Shown here: positions 10,398-22,239 of the stretch, piece after piece | Layout of the letters: the number at the start of each line of letters is the position of its first letter | How positions within the stretch are numbered: position 1 is the stretch's first letter | Notes under the pieces: model-generated | The model's database searches: none | Told to the model about the DNA's origin: nothing | The model's input: the letters and a program-made list of their open reading frames with translations, nothing else | NCBI GenBank assembly: GCA_949128115.1 | Contig: OX421963.1 | Location: 3,968,001-4,032,000, forward strand | Source of the DNA: Anaspis maculata | Taxonomy: Eukaryota; Arthropoda; Insecta; Coleoptera; Scraptiidae | Direction of reading: 5' to 3' | Length of the DNA stretch: 64,000 bases | Made by a program: the position numbers and the translations under genes

Positions 10398-12048
10398 AAC
10401 TAGTACAAGAAAGATAGATTTCAACCTCGGAAAAAATATGGACGTCTTGAAAATTTGATATTTTGTTCAGAATTGAGTGCTCTACAACATATCCAAAATC
10501 GCCAAAAATCGCACCCGGGGGTTTTGAGTTATTGAAGGAGGGGTAAAAATTTGCAGGTAAAAATGGAGGGGATGGAACCTGTCAATCCATTGGATGCGAA
10601 TACATTATAGTTCGACGTATCATATCCCATTGATACTATTTTGGCACAAAAAGTGTCCATCATTGTTGAAGGGGAGTAGTGGGGGGGCCAAGCTCTGCTA
10701 GGTGGTCCATTTTGTCATTTTGGCTATGTAGAACCGATCACGACAAGTTTGGTATCTTTTCCGACTAAATTTAATCTCCTGAAATCATATTCGATGTGTA
10801 AATTCGCATGAAAACAAGTTTGAACAAGTCAACTTGAGAAAACTTGTTATTTCTTTGACAATTTTGACGAATTTTTGTTTTACTGTTGGAGGCGTTTATT
10901 TTCAGGAAATTTTCAGGGATCATTGAATTGAAGTGTATTCTTCACAAAAATCATCCACTCGATGTATAATTTTGTTTCTCGAGTTTAAAAAATCGATTTG
11001 AACTTGAGCCGGCACGGCGCGTCGTCTACTACTGACCAGAACACTACAGCATGCACCTTCAAATAAAAACACCTCGAACTATTGAAGAAATAACAACTCA
11101 CCTTTGAAAATTGGAGGATTTGTGCAGAACTGAATTCCCTATAACATGAACAAAATCGCCATGAATCGCAATGCAGGATTTTGAGTTATTCGAGGGGGAG
11201 GATAACACTTTGACAGGATTCATACTCTATGAACTGTTACCTCTCCACTTAGATAACTCTAAACCCTGCAGTGCGATTCATGGCGATTTTGTTTATGTTA
11301 TAGGAAATTCAATTCTCCACAGATCCTCCAATTTTCAAAGATAAGTTGTTATTTCTTCAATAGTTTGAGGTGTTTTCATTTAAAGGTGCATGCTGTAGTA
11401 TTCTGGTCAGTAGATGACGACGCGCCGTGCCGGCTCAAGTTCAAATCGATTTTTTAAGCTTGAGAAACAAAATTATACATCGAGTGGATGATTTATGTGG
11501 AGAACACACTTCAATTCAATGGTCCCTGAAAATTTTCCAAAAATGAACACCTCCAACAGTAACAAAAAAATTCGTCAAGATTGTCAAAGAAAAAACAAGT
11601 TTTCTCAAGTTAACTTGTTCAAACTTGTTTTCATTCGAATTTACACATCGGATACGAGTTCAGGAGATTGGATTTAGTTGGAAAAGATACCAAACTTGTC
11701 GTGATCGGTTCTACATGGCCAGAAAAACAAAATGAACCACCTTGCAGAGCTTCGCCCCCCCACTACTCCCCTTCAACAATGATGGACACTTTTTGTGCCA
11801 AAATGATATCAAGGGGATATGATACATCGAACTATAATGTATTCGGATCCAATGGATTGACGGGTTCCATCCCCTCCATTTTTACCTGCAATTTTTTACC
11901 CCCCCTCCAATAACTCAAAACCCCCGGGTTCGATTTTTGGCGATTTTGGATATGTTGTAGAGCACTCAATTCTGAACAAAATATCAAATTTTCATGAGGT
12001 CCATATTTATTCCGAGGTTTTGCCGATTTTTTCACTATTTTTCCTGTA
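10398..12048. mobile_element. near-complete palindrome C (about 810-bp arms)
   Basis: Left arm about 10398-11213, right arm about 11241-12048, separated by fewer than 30 bases. Matching blocks run the whole length, for example tcacgacaagtttggtatct paired with its inverse near 11690, and ccggcacggcgcgtcgtcta near 11010 paired with its inverse near 11412. By eye the arms are far more similar to each other than to the relative at 29427-30972. No open frame of note. This is the same element family as the host of the large nest (29427-51017). Confidence 0.85.
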
Positions 12049-12119
12049 CTAAACGGGAATAGCTATTTAGAGCTTCTACAAAATTTCATTGTTACGGCCA
12101 TCAGTGTCATTTTTCCTCC

Positions 12120-12471
12120 AGAAGGACGGATTCAGCCTTGGTTCCAGCATGACGGGGCTTCACCGCACTTTACGCTGGCCGTGCAGGAGTTCCTTGACAT
12201 TCCAGGCATTCCCACGGAAATGGATCAGTCGAAAAAGGGAAATTGAGTGGCTTTTCAGGTCACCTCACCTGTTTCCATTGGACTTTTTCTTGTGAGGATA
12301 CTTGAAAGAGCGAGTATACAAGGCGCAGCCCCAAAACTTACAGCTGCTGAAAGATCTTATTTCGAAGAAATGTGGAGAAATATACCTCCGGATTTTCTTT
12401 CACATTCTGTAAGGGGCTTCAGGAACGCCTTCGTCGCGATATTGGAGGCAGACAATTTGAACATATGAGAT
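12120..12471 (+). pseudogene. Tc1/mariner-superfamily transposase fragment
   Basis: The plus strand encodes PWFQHDGASPHFTLAVQEFL, the second catalytic Asp region of IS630/Tc1-type DDE transposases (W.QQDGA.PH), then an EIEW block with SPHLFPLDFFL equivalent to the SPDLTPLDFFLWG third catalytic region, and a tail with AAERSYFEEMW and SVRGFRNAFVAILEAD. At least one frameshift separates the blocks, and the catalytic N-terminal half is missing. It abuts the right end of palindrome C. Confidence 0.75.
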
Positions 12472-13507
12472 AAATTATTTTCTAGTTTGCATTATATTTG
12501 AGAAGAAACTTTTTTCTTTTCCTATTTCAATATTAAATTATTCCTCATTTCAATTTAGTTGCAGAATTTATCTAAGTAATGATAGGAACAAAAAAAATAT
12601 ATGTTACCATGCGGAGAAAAACACGTAAGTAGTTTTTATTGCTGTGAACAAAAATTGAAATTTCGAAAAATGTCAAAAAAATTGCCATCCGTCAAAAAAT
12701 TATAATGACAGCAAAAAAACTAATGTCACGAACAGATCCGCAGTGGTCAAAATCCAAGTTAAAATCGTTATAAGTATCCCTTGGAGGAGTTTTCTGAAAA
12801 AGTGCCAGGTAAAGAAATATTGAGGTGATTCCACTTCACTGGAACACGCTGAATATGTATGGTGTTTTGGTGTTGATGCAAGACTTCAAAAAAACCTTCG
12901 AACCTTCAACATCAGTCCAACACTGATGACAATTTGCTGATGGTGTTTTGTTTGATGTCCAAAAAATTACTTTATCCAATCGTATTGAATAATGCACGCG
13001 TTATATCACGCGCAAACATGCCTGCATTTTTCAATAAGACTGGATAAAGCATAGTATTCTACTCTCGGGTAATGGCTATTACTCATTCGGATGCTTTACG
13101 ACACTCGCCAAGGCTCGTGAGCTCGCTCGTGAGTAAGAAGCATTCATTACCCGCTTCTTGAATAATATACTATTATCCACAACAAATAAACCGTGGATTA
13201 TGAATCATAATCCACGACAAAGATTCACGAAAACGAGCATCTTAAAAACCTGCTTAGCACAATGACTACCTATGTTTCCGCAAATCAGACTTCTGAACTT
13301 CAATTCTTGCTTCATGTTAGTTGTTCTACCACAGTAATACAACATAATAAACTCAAACTCATTTGATACCAACAAAGTTTTTTCCCGTTGTGCGTGATAG
13401 TTAGGCACTTATTATTTTTTTTTAAATCGATTCACGGACAATATTTCGGTTCATCTCGATTTAGCCGACTGAGCTTGATTTTGCCGAATGGATGTTCGCG
13501 ACTGGGA
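12472..13507. other. intron sequence with two small hairpins
   Basis: No gene seen. An inverted repeat at about 12968-13050 pairs tttatccaatcgtattgaa with ttcaataagactggataaa. Another at about 13076-13157 pairs gggtaatgg and cggatgctt with aagcattcattaccc. The rest is AT-rich. An 18-base G run follows at 13508-13525. Confidence 0.5.
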
Positions 13508-13525
13508 GGGGGGGGGGGGGGGGGG
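13508..13525. repeat. 18-base G run
   Basis: The longest G run in the window, followed by tgttacatttgcc. It lies in intron 1 of the wrapper-like gene, so the transcript carries an 18-base C run. Confidence 0.9.
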
Positions 13526-13795
13526 TGTTACATTTGCCAAAATGAAATGCTATGAGGAACTTTATCTATAGATGGAAATACAGTCCCTCGTACCGGCCTC
13601 AAGTCTTCATAGCTCAAGAAATTCACGAAACTTTACTGTTTATCTTGACTCCCTGATGACTCTTTCACAAACTCCCTTATACAACTCCCCCAAATTCTCA
13701 CAACGCAAGTACCGCGGAGCTCTTGCCCGCGATATTTGCAACACCCTGTATAATTTATAATTTTTCAAAAACCCAAAAATCAGGTAGGTACTCAC

Positions 13796-13958
13796 CATTA
13801 GAAGCGGTGTTCAAGTAGCAGGGTAACAACACGGAATTGTTCTCTTGCGCCTTGACCGTGGTCGGTACACTCAAAAATTCGCTTATTGTTTCGCACTCCA
13901 CATAAAAACAGGAACTAATCACCGCCAATATGAACACGAATAAATGAGCAGGCTCCAT
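13796..13958 (-). CDS. wrapper-like Ig-superfamily protein, exon 1 (signal peptide and start of Ig1)
   Basis: The exon starts at ATG 13958, with an in-frame TAG two codons upstream. It encodes 54 residues plus one base: a hydrophobic signal peptide (AHLFVFILAVISSCFYVEC), then the start of an Ig domain with the segment VPTTVKAQENNSVLLPC, which carries the first Ig cysteine. The donor at 13795 reads G|GTGAGTACC. The single leftover base pairs in phase with the two leading bases of the exon at 1357, giving N-D-G across the junction. That phase match plus domain completion is the main reason for joining exons 12.4 kb apart. The product should be secreted or membrane-attached and act in adhesion. 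No TATA box is obvious upstream; a separate 5' untranslated exon is possible. Confidence 0.8.
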
Positions 13959-15181
13959 TTCCACCTAGCTCGCTCACCCGCAGAGCCACCAGCACTTGAA
14001 CTGAAAATCCAACGACCGTTGTTGTTGCTCTCTGCATCAATGAACTGGTGTATAATGCGAGTGTGTGTTGTGTAGTATGTGACAATTACCGCGGGGCAAT
14101 AGGGCCACAATGGGTCCGGCTCAATTAGCGTGTTCTTGGCTCGCTTTATTAAATTAAATCTGTCGCACAAGAAACGGCCGCCTGATTGACTGATTTACTC
14201 TGCAATTATCTGACAATTCCTCAGCTATTATGTACGATGCTCAGAGAGGAGAGGTCGAGGGAGAGGTGTTCGAATTTGGTACAATAACAAACGCCTACTA
14301 CATCGAAAATTCGATTAAATTCAGTCTGGAATGAAGAGCGTATTGCAAAAATGATTATTGCCAATTTGTCTCGTTGAGCTCTATTTGCAGAGATAAAATA
14401 AAACCATGCAGATAATCGGATCGTAAAAGTTGAACTATTATTGTTTATGCTGTCATGAATTTTGTATTTGTATAAACCTATTTGCCGAAAAAAAATCACC
14501 TATTGCAAAATTTTATATGATGTTTATGGGCTTCGAAAGTTCAATTTGTTCAGTACAAAAGTGTTAAAATTAATAGACAAGTAGACAAAGTACGACGGGA
14601 CAAAATAGTGAGCACCTTGCATTTCCGTTGTTCAATAATATGCATCTGCACTATAATAATGAAACACCCTCGCACTTTTATAAGATTGACCTTTACCACC
14701 ACGCCGGATTAAAAGCAATTAGCGAAAGAATGGTGCCTCCTCTCCAGACAATTAAATGAGCTATAATGTGACAGCAGATGATTAGTGAAAAACGAGTCTA
14801 TAATGCTTTTTACTTTTTTCTGGAGTCTGACAAGAGTCTGATGATACCGTGCGGTTAAAAACTATCGTAGAGTTGATAGTTCAATACCTACATGCATATT
14901 CTTGCGTTACGTACCTATCTTGGAGACTACAACGCGCGAACGAGACACATATCTGCATAATTGGCGGAGGAGCCGTGAATTGTGAGCTTACCAGAATAAA
15001 TATTCAAGAAAGAAACGTCTAGAAAAGGGAAGCCTGTCCACCTTCAACTTTCAAGGGCCCCCCGGACTCCCTCCGCATCAAGTGCGCCGATGTCTACAAT
15101 TCTTGAAACTAAGGTTGAGGAACCTCCAATCGAACCCCAAAAGCGCATTGCTTAAGCTCAAAATGCATAGTTAAAACGCTT
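13959..15181 (-). promoter_or_regulatory. upstream region of wrapper-like gene
   Basis: This is the sequence 5' of the first coding exon, where a 5' untranslated exon and promoter should lie. It is fairly non-repetitive compared with its neighbours, which would suit a regulatory region, but no TATA box, initiator or known binding site can be claimed. A 20-base match, cataattggcggaggagccg, is shared between 14956-14975 and 25686-25705. Confidence 0.3.
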
Positions 15182-15402
15182 ATACCCTGGACACACTGGA
15201 AAGCCTAATGATCATCAACGGATCGTCATTTATTGACTTCCCTTGCTGTCTTGGCGATAGCAAGTGGAAAAACAATGACTTTTTTGGTTAATGATAATTA
15301 GGCACGAACGTAATTACGTTTCCTTTGCTGTTTTGGTGACACAAGTTGAATGACGATCGATCGTTAATGATCATTAAGCTTTCTGTAGTCTGTCCAGGGT
15401 AT
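15182..15402. mobile_element. 220-bp MITE with ACCCTGGACA ends
   Basis: The left end ataccctggacac and right end tgtccagggtat are inverted copies, and inner blocks such as aatgatcat and gatcgtcatt are also paired. The tips lie within TAT/ATA, fitting a TA target duplication. No coding capacity. Confidence 0.75.
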
Positions 15403-15459
15403 GATTCACCGGACTATCTGTCACTAATAAAATTGTATTTGGCGTCGCTTGGTACTATT

Positions 15460-15582
15460 GTGTGATCAAATTAATTCTTATTTTAGGCAGGCTATGTCCT
15501 AGCCAAACGCAGCTTCGCACCCCTGAATTTGACCAGGCCACAGCCTACCTAAAATAAGAATTCATTTGATCACACGATAGAT
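15460..15582. repeat. hairpin with about 38-bp arms
   Basis: gtgtgatcaaattaattctt continues into attttaggcaggct, and the inverted partner ends with aagaattcatttgatcacac. The loop is about 45 bases. It is probably a small MITE. Confidence 0.75.
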
Positions 15583-15601
15583 GCTTGAGCCGATTCGCAC
15601 G

Positions 15602-17055
15602 GTACTAAACTGCTCAACGAAAAATAAGGATATTAAAAATTGTCGCTCAAGTTTAAATAAAGATAACTGAAGTAAAAATTAACCAATTTCAAAAAAATCA
15701 TCAACACTGCCTAATAGGACTATTCTTTGGCTACAAGTTGGTCTTTAGTTTGATCATACATCGCATTTTGCAAGATATACAGGGTGCCAAGGGAAGAGGT
15801 GAAAATTGATGAATTTTTGAAGTGGTCTATCTGTTTCAGAAAGAATGTCAGATTTTTTCTCAATTCATTTTTTGAAAGCCTGCATCAATCTGTCAACTGA
15901 ATAGTAAATTTTTTTAATCAGGTTTTTTTTCAAAAAGTTTATAATTTTTTTTTCTGAAATCAAATAAAAACTGATGTCGATTCTGTAAACAACTTCTATT
16001 GAAATTTGGTAGTAAATATGATTTCATTTCACAAACCGTCTCATTGAATCATTAAACCAACCGATACGACTGACTTCCCAAGGAGGTGTCCGTCGATACT
16101 TTGTTGGATTTATCAGATCAGGATAGTTAGGTCAGAGTAACATCACAAAGCCAAATTTCTAGACTTTTATGGAAGTACAACATGGACACTGCAGGTGTCG
16201 CTATAAAACCTGGCTCAAGTCGAAGATAAAAGATAACTGCACTGCAAGGCAAGATCGTTCAATCGTTCAGTGCTTGTTCAGTGCTCGAATAAATCCCTTC
16301 GAGAATGCTACGATTTCGAGAAGTCGATTACGCAAGCCATTGATTGTTTGATGTTGTTTTATTGTATAGGTTTATTGTTGCATTAAATTTCTTCCCAACC
16401 ATCACCAGTATGATTTTTGACATATTTGTCTTGTCCAAAGGACAGCAGGCATGGAAATGTTTGCTGATTGAAAATGTCCAAATCGGCAAACCATCCTCCA
16501 CCCCAGTCGGGTTTGCTCTGAGAAACATCCTTGCTATGAGAATATGCGTATGCGCCTTGTGCCCTGTGATTCAAAAAGAAATTCCGATTCTAGGCTCATG
16601 TATTCTTCAGCTATGGATTTCTCAAACAAACAAGTGAAATCATACCTTATTACCAAATTTCAGTAGAAACCGTTTACAGAATCGACATCGAATTTTTTCG
16701 ATTTTATAAAAAAATTCTAAAATTTTCGTAAAAAAAAACTGGATAAAAAAAATTACTATTAGTCGACAGATTTTGAGGCAGGCTGTCTAAAAATCAACTC
16801 AGAAAAAACTGACATTTTGTCTGAAACAGGTAGATGACTTCGAAAATTACCGATTTTCACCTCTTCCTCTGGCACCCTGTATATCTTGCAAAATGCGGTG
16901 AATTGATTAACTAAGAAAACTACTTGTAGCCAAAGAACAGTCCTATCAGGCAGTGTTGATTTTTTTGGAATTGGTTGATTTTTCCTTGAGTTATCTCTTA
17001 TTAAACTTGAGTAACAATTTTCAATATCCTTATTTTTCGTTGAGCAGTTTAGTAC
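15602..17055. mobile_element. long inverted-repeat element D
   Basis: Starts gtactaaactgctcaacg and ends cgttgagcagtttagtac. Arms of about 420 bp (15602-16025 and 16637-17055) pair throughout, including gcaagatatacagggtgcca against its inverse near 16875. The spacer 16026-16636 has short open frames on both strands with no domain. GTAC at both tips would fit TA target duplication. Confidence 0.85.
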
Positions 17056-17692
17056 GGACGTTAGCGGCACATATCAGGACCAACCTTGCATTTCATTCCG
17101 ATGCAAAACGCTTTTTCACGTGAGTAGTAGGTACCTATAGGTAATTTTTGAGAAGTGGTGCCCCGATGGGACACGCGACTGGCCTGCTCCCGAAGAGGTC
17201 GAAGGTCCAAAAAATTATCATTTTTGAAATCGTTGCTTTTTTCATATTTTTTTCGCTGGACCATATAATTTCAAGACAAAGGAACACAATGCAATAAGTT
17301 CCCAGAAAGTGTCATGCACCAGTGGCGTACCAGACGGCTGCGAAGGGGCCGAGGTGCGATTTTTCATAATATCGTATGGTAAACCGTGCCAAACACCTTT
17401 TTTCACATGTTTGGTATCATTTCTAATCAAATCGCACATTCTGAATCCACAAGTGAGTGTGAAATTCTGATAGAGACGTGTTTAAACCGGTCTTATCGAA
17501 AAAAACATGATTTTTTCACCTTGAAATTCGATGTTTTGTAGTTCTAGTTCCATCAGTGTCCAATGTATTTCCAACTATGATTTTGACTTAGTCAGTTAGT
17601 TTGGGCTATCTCACACAAAAATATCATCTGCCGAATTTTTTCCGGTTTTCACGAAGTCACGGAGTGATTTTGTTTTTTGAGATGTATCATTA

Positions 17693-18449
17693 GTACAGGG
17701 TGTTCACGATAAAATTCACCCCACTCCAGTAGATTCCCCTTCAAGATATTTCGAAGAACTAAAAACTTTTTCTTTACGATTTTTCCCAGGGACTTCAAAT
17801 CAATCCTCTAAAAGTTTCTAATTGGTACCGTATACAGGGTGTGATATGTAACTTCTTTATTTTAAATGCAACACCCTATATTTTGTTTCGTTATCTGGTG
17901 GAGCCTTTTTTTTCTGATTACAAATATATATGACACTTATGATTTATTTTGACAAGTAAGTTGTCGAAAAAGTAATAAAATAGGTAGTCAAATAATTTTG
18001 TTTCGCGGCAAGATGGCTTTGGTTTCTACAGTTTACTTGAAAAAAAGTTATTCTTGCAGCAATTTGTCTGCAGAGTTCAACTCTGCATGAATAAATGGTT
18101 TAATTCGTTCCTAATACAGGGTGTCGCGTAATTTTTGTATTTAATTTATTTGGCTACCTATTTTATTATTTTTTTGACAGCTTCTTTGTCAAAATAAATC
18201 ATAAATGTTATATATCTTTGTGATCAGAAAGAAATTCTTTATCAAATGACGTAATAAAATATATGGTGTTGCATTTGAAATAAAAAAATTACATGTCACA
18301 CCCTGTATACGGTACCAACTAAAAACTTTTAGACAAACGATTCAAGATCCCTGGGAAAAATCGTTGAGAAAAAGTTTTCAGTTTTCCAAAATGTTCCAAA
18401 AGGAGAATCTCCTAGAGGGGGGGTGAATTTTATCGTGAACACCCTGTAC
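17693..18449. mobile_element. MITE F in left arm of element E
   Basis: Tips read gtacagggtgttcacgataa and ttatcgtgaacaccctgtac. A second nested pair of ends, gtatacagggtgtgat and tcacaccctgtatac, lies near 17830 and 18300, and a single internal acagggtg near 18117. TA target duplication is implied by the GTAC tips, pointing to a Tc1/mariner-type MITE. The right arm of E lacks it. Confidence 0.85.
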
Positions 18450-20607
18450 AGTCGACCGATACATTAAAATAGGGTTCCCCTTGCAAAAGGTCGCGGAGAT
18501 TCGAAAATTTGCAGTCTGGTACAGTTTTGTGTCCTGATTAACATACTGAGTTTTCGAATTCGGCAAGCCGCCGCTCGCTCCTCCACATTGGAAAGATGGT
18601 GCCGAAGGACCAAAAATCAACCAATTTTTACCAATTCACTGTTTATCATCATCTCACCTACCGCAACGGAACCCTATGACTTTGTTGAAACTATTGATGC
18701 ATTTGCTGCTACGCCAGTCTCACTTTTCGCGGTTAAAGACAAATAATTCCTTCGGAAAACATCTAGTTTTTCTTGATTTTGAAAAGACTTTTTTCTCACG
18801 CGGAAATGTGACCAGCTGACCGGACTCAAGTGAATTTCGATCAGCTTCTTTCTTCTTGACCTAGTTCTGGTCTCACAGTTTTCATAACATCATTTGTTGA
18901 CAAGGTGCACTGCAAGAAATGTTGAATTGCCAACTACAAATTCAACGTCATTTTTCATTATAGCCATAGATCATGAAGTTCAATTTTAACAGGAATTGAT
19001 AGCTTGGACTGTTTTCTGTTTATTCAGCATGCGTACAAATTTTGAAATTCACGTGAGAGTACGAATAAATCAATTATTTTTTAAGCGCGCGTGAATCTGC
19101 AAAACCGCATTTAAGCACCTGAAAATAGTCGTAACCAACACAACATAAATTTGAACAATAAGTAACCTGAACTGGTTCTTCTGTCACTCATTGTTTTGGG
19201 TTTTGTAGTGTTGGTTACGACTATTTTTAGGTGTTCAGATGCAGCTTTGCAGATTTACGCGCACTCTGAAAAGAATTTATTTTTTGGTATTCCCACGGGC
19301 ATTTGGGGCTTCGGTCCATGCTGTATAGGCAGAAAACACTCCAAGGTATCATTTCCTGTGGAAATTAAAATTCCTGATTGATGGCAATCACCCTAAACTA
19401 ACCCGTGAGAGAACTTAACGACGTCTGGTTGGAATTTTTGAAAACCAGACATCGGATTTTGACGGGGTATTTTTTTAAAAAAATTCGCAAACGAACCGCA
19501 ATACAAGTTGACGAAGGGAAATTTCCAAAATTTCTGCCAAATTTGAGGGGATTTTTCGAAAATTCATAATTCATTCCAATTTTTTCCAGGGAATCATTCC
19601 AAATAATTCGTCCGAGATTTCTTGACACATTTTGGCGGCAAAAATGTTCTCGGATTTTCGGGCAGAATTTCGAGAAATTTGGTGTAAAATGCCGACCGGG
19701 GGGTTTCGAGAACTCACTATCGTCTGGTGCGAGCCATTCGGCGTGGCTTTTCTTGGAATTTTGCCGAAAAATGTTGAAAACGGTACACGGCCCGGCCAAA
19801 TCTGACCGAAACGTCATTATTGACGCTGTCGGTTTAAAAAAAAAACTCGACAACACCTCGGGGCATTTGAACAGTGTTTTTGAAAAAAACGTACCGTGTC
19901 AGCGTGCGACATTGAACCGTGGTCTAGAGGGGGCTTTTCAGCGTCTATCGGACACCAAAAACCAAAGAATTCTTCAAATTCGACGGCACTTTGATAAAAT
20001 TTCCCAGACTGGGACAGACGTTGACGGCGTAATATTTCACAAAAACAGGCGATTGATGGGGCAAAACACGTCTGGTAGGTACTCACAGTATATTTCCACT
20101 AGAGCCCGATTTTTACCTGCTCCACATTTCGAGAAAAGCCCCTTTTTTCCATTTCCAGACACATCTCGTGGCAGCGTCAATGTCTTGTTGTCACGTCTTG
20201 TTCTCTACGAAATCCCAGATAATTCCATCGGACCTTCTGGTCAGATCTTTAGAAAGGGTCCATGCTTCGATCCATATGCGTTCTATTACGTCTTTGTAGT
20301 CTATTTTATCGAAATCTGTGTTCAAATTTTTGCATCGATACGGTCGACCTAGCGTCGGACTGCCACTGTCACTTTTGCCAACAGCACCGCGCGCCTCTGT
20401 TCACTAGATGTTAACGCGAATCTGTCAAACTCGCGCCACCGTTCGCCGAATTCTCAAGTCACATTCATCGTTGTGTTTGCGGTATTTTTTTTTGCGTGAT
20501 CTGAACCAAAAACATAGACGACCGTCGACCAGATCCAATTTGTTGCTTTTTTATTCGAAATTTCATGGTATTTCCCCTTTTGTGAGCGTTCGCTATTTAA
20601 TTGTTTC

Positions 20608-20742
20608 AATAGGTTTGTTCCATCAGCAGTCCCTGACTGTCCGTGGACGTCAGCAGCCTGCGCATTGCGATTTATGAAGTAACAGGCTGCTGACGTCCAC
20701 GAACAGTCAGGGACTGCTAATGAAACAAACCTAATTTCAAAC
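20608..20742. repeat. strong hairpin, about 50-bp arms
   Basis: The left arm contains cagtccctgactgtccgtgg and cgtcagcagcctg; the right arm is the inverse, caggctgctgacg followed by ccacgaacagtcagggactg and aaacaaacct. Only a few mismatches are seen, so it is recent or maintained. It is probably a MITE. Confidence 0.8.
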
Positions 20743-20759
20743 ACAACGAATTTTCCTTT

Positions 20760-21060
20760 GTCAGATTTCGATTTTTGACGTCTCCAGAGGCCACCATATT
20801 GAACTTTTTCATTTATCAACCGATCGGATTGGATTTTTCAACCTGGACTTGCATTGGGTGGGCATTCGAGATGCCTCTGTCACATTTTGATTTTTGACAT
20901 TTCAAAAGGCCGCCATATTGAAATTTTGCATTTTTCAACCGATACGATACGATTGAGATTTTCAACTCATACTACTTGTTCAAGGTAGACAATCAAGATG
21001 CAGCATCTGTCAACCTTCGATTTTTGACGTTTTAAAAGATCGCCATATTGAACTTTCATT
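20760..21060 (+). repeat. about 120-bp tandem repeat, three units
   Basis: Each unit contains a tttttgac block followed by a (c/g)ccatattgaa block; occurrences lie near 20774, 20892 and 21021. The spacing is about 118 and 129 bases. The same gccgccatattgaaa-type phrase also occurs in the hAT-like element near 24122 and 25115. Confidence 0.65.
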
Positions 21061-22239
21061 TATACTAGTATACTACTACACTAGTATTTTGCACATACTT
21101 TCATTTTATCTCAATTTCTCCTATAGGTACATATTTAAAAAGACTCCTAAATAATACAAATACACGGTTCTTTTTTGCTTTCCACTACACAGTGTCCTCC
21201 ACGGCATAACCTTTTTCACGGTTCAGGTTTTCATAACACACATCGTTGCTTTCATTCTTAAAATTGTGTACTCCATCATATGTTTTCAGTATTTTTGGTA
21301 GTTACCTTCAACAAAAGTAGAAATACATATTAATAAACATAATAATGTTGTATCGATTTTTCCCGACAACTCTTCACTGACCAGACACTACCCACTGACA
21401 TGCGTTCCGTTCACAATAGAACCCTACAAGTCGAGGCAGAAATTTCAAAGCACGCGAAAAACAAACATCTTTTCGATTTCATGTTACTAATACACAGTCA
21501 GTTGCTTACGCCTCTTGGAAAACTTCATCTGACCAAAACACTATCGACGGACATGCAAAAAATTACTAAACTTGTTAAGGGAACACCTGACATCTGCCTA
21601 AAACAACCGAAAATCAACATCATGTATACAATCTCCTTTCCACTTGTCCGGTGTCAGTGGAACAAATTCCCTGGCTACTTTTCAACCATAGCTGTCACCC
21701 AGGCGACGGCTTGCCGGCGCCGGTGACAGCTAGTAATGGAAAAATGACTGTTGATTTGGTGTTGGCAACTTTACACTTCTTGCAATGCACCCTGTCAACA
21801 AATGCTGTTAAGAAAATCATGAGACCAGGACGAGCTCAAGAAGAAAGAAGCTGATCGAAATCAACCTGAGCTAGGTCAGTTTGTAATATTTCCGCATGAG
21901 AAATTTTTTTTCAAAATCAAGAAAAACTAGACCTTCGCCAAAGGAATTATTTCTTTTTAACCGCGAAGAATCGCACTAGCGTGGCAGTAAATGCTATCAA
22001 GGGCTTCACTACAGTCATGTGGTTTCATTGCGGTAAGTCAGACGGCGATGCACAATAGATTAGTAAAAAGTGGCTCTTTTTGGGCCCTTCGGCACCAAAT
22101 TTTCGATGTGGAGGACCGAGCGGCGGCTTACCGAATTCGAAAACTCAGTATGTTAATCAGGACACAAAACTGTATCAGACGGCGAATTTTCGACTCTCCG
22201 CGACCTTTTGCAAGATAGAACCTACCCATTGCCTGGACT

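Larger units (their letters stand above)
1358..13795 (-). other. 12.4-kb intron 1 of the wrapper-like gene
   Basis: The interval is bounded by GTGAGTACC at the donor end and AATTCCAG at the acceptor end on the minus strand. It contains at least four long inverted-repeat elements (1590-3700, 4210-10029 with 7868-9817 inside it, 10398-12048), two decayed LINE fragments and a Tc1/mariner-like transposase fragment. The primary transcript through it would contain several very long hairpins. No further coding exon was found between the two Ig exons. Confidence 0.7.
18991..21739. other. centre of element E
   Basis: Contains a hairpin at about 19060-19275 (ctgaaaatagtcgtaaccaa paired with ttggttacgactatttttag), a 50-bp-arm hairpin at 20608-20742 and three tandem units at 20760-21060. 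Between 19398 and 20352 there are unusually long open frames on both strands (199 residues plus strand from 19753, 152 residues minus strand). I recognise no domain in either, they overlap, and neither has splice support, so no gene is called. A small stem (tagctgtcacc paired with ggtgacagcta) lies at 21689-21732. Confidence 0.4.
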
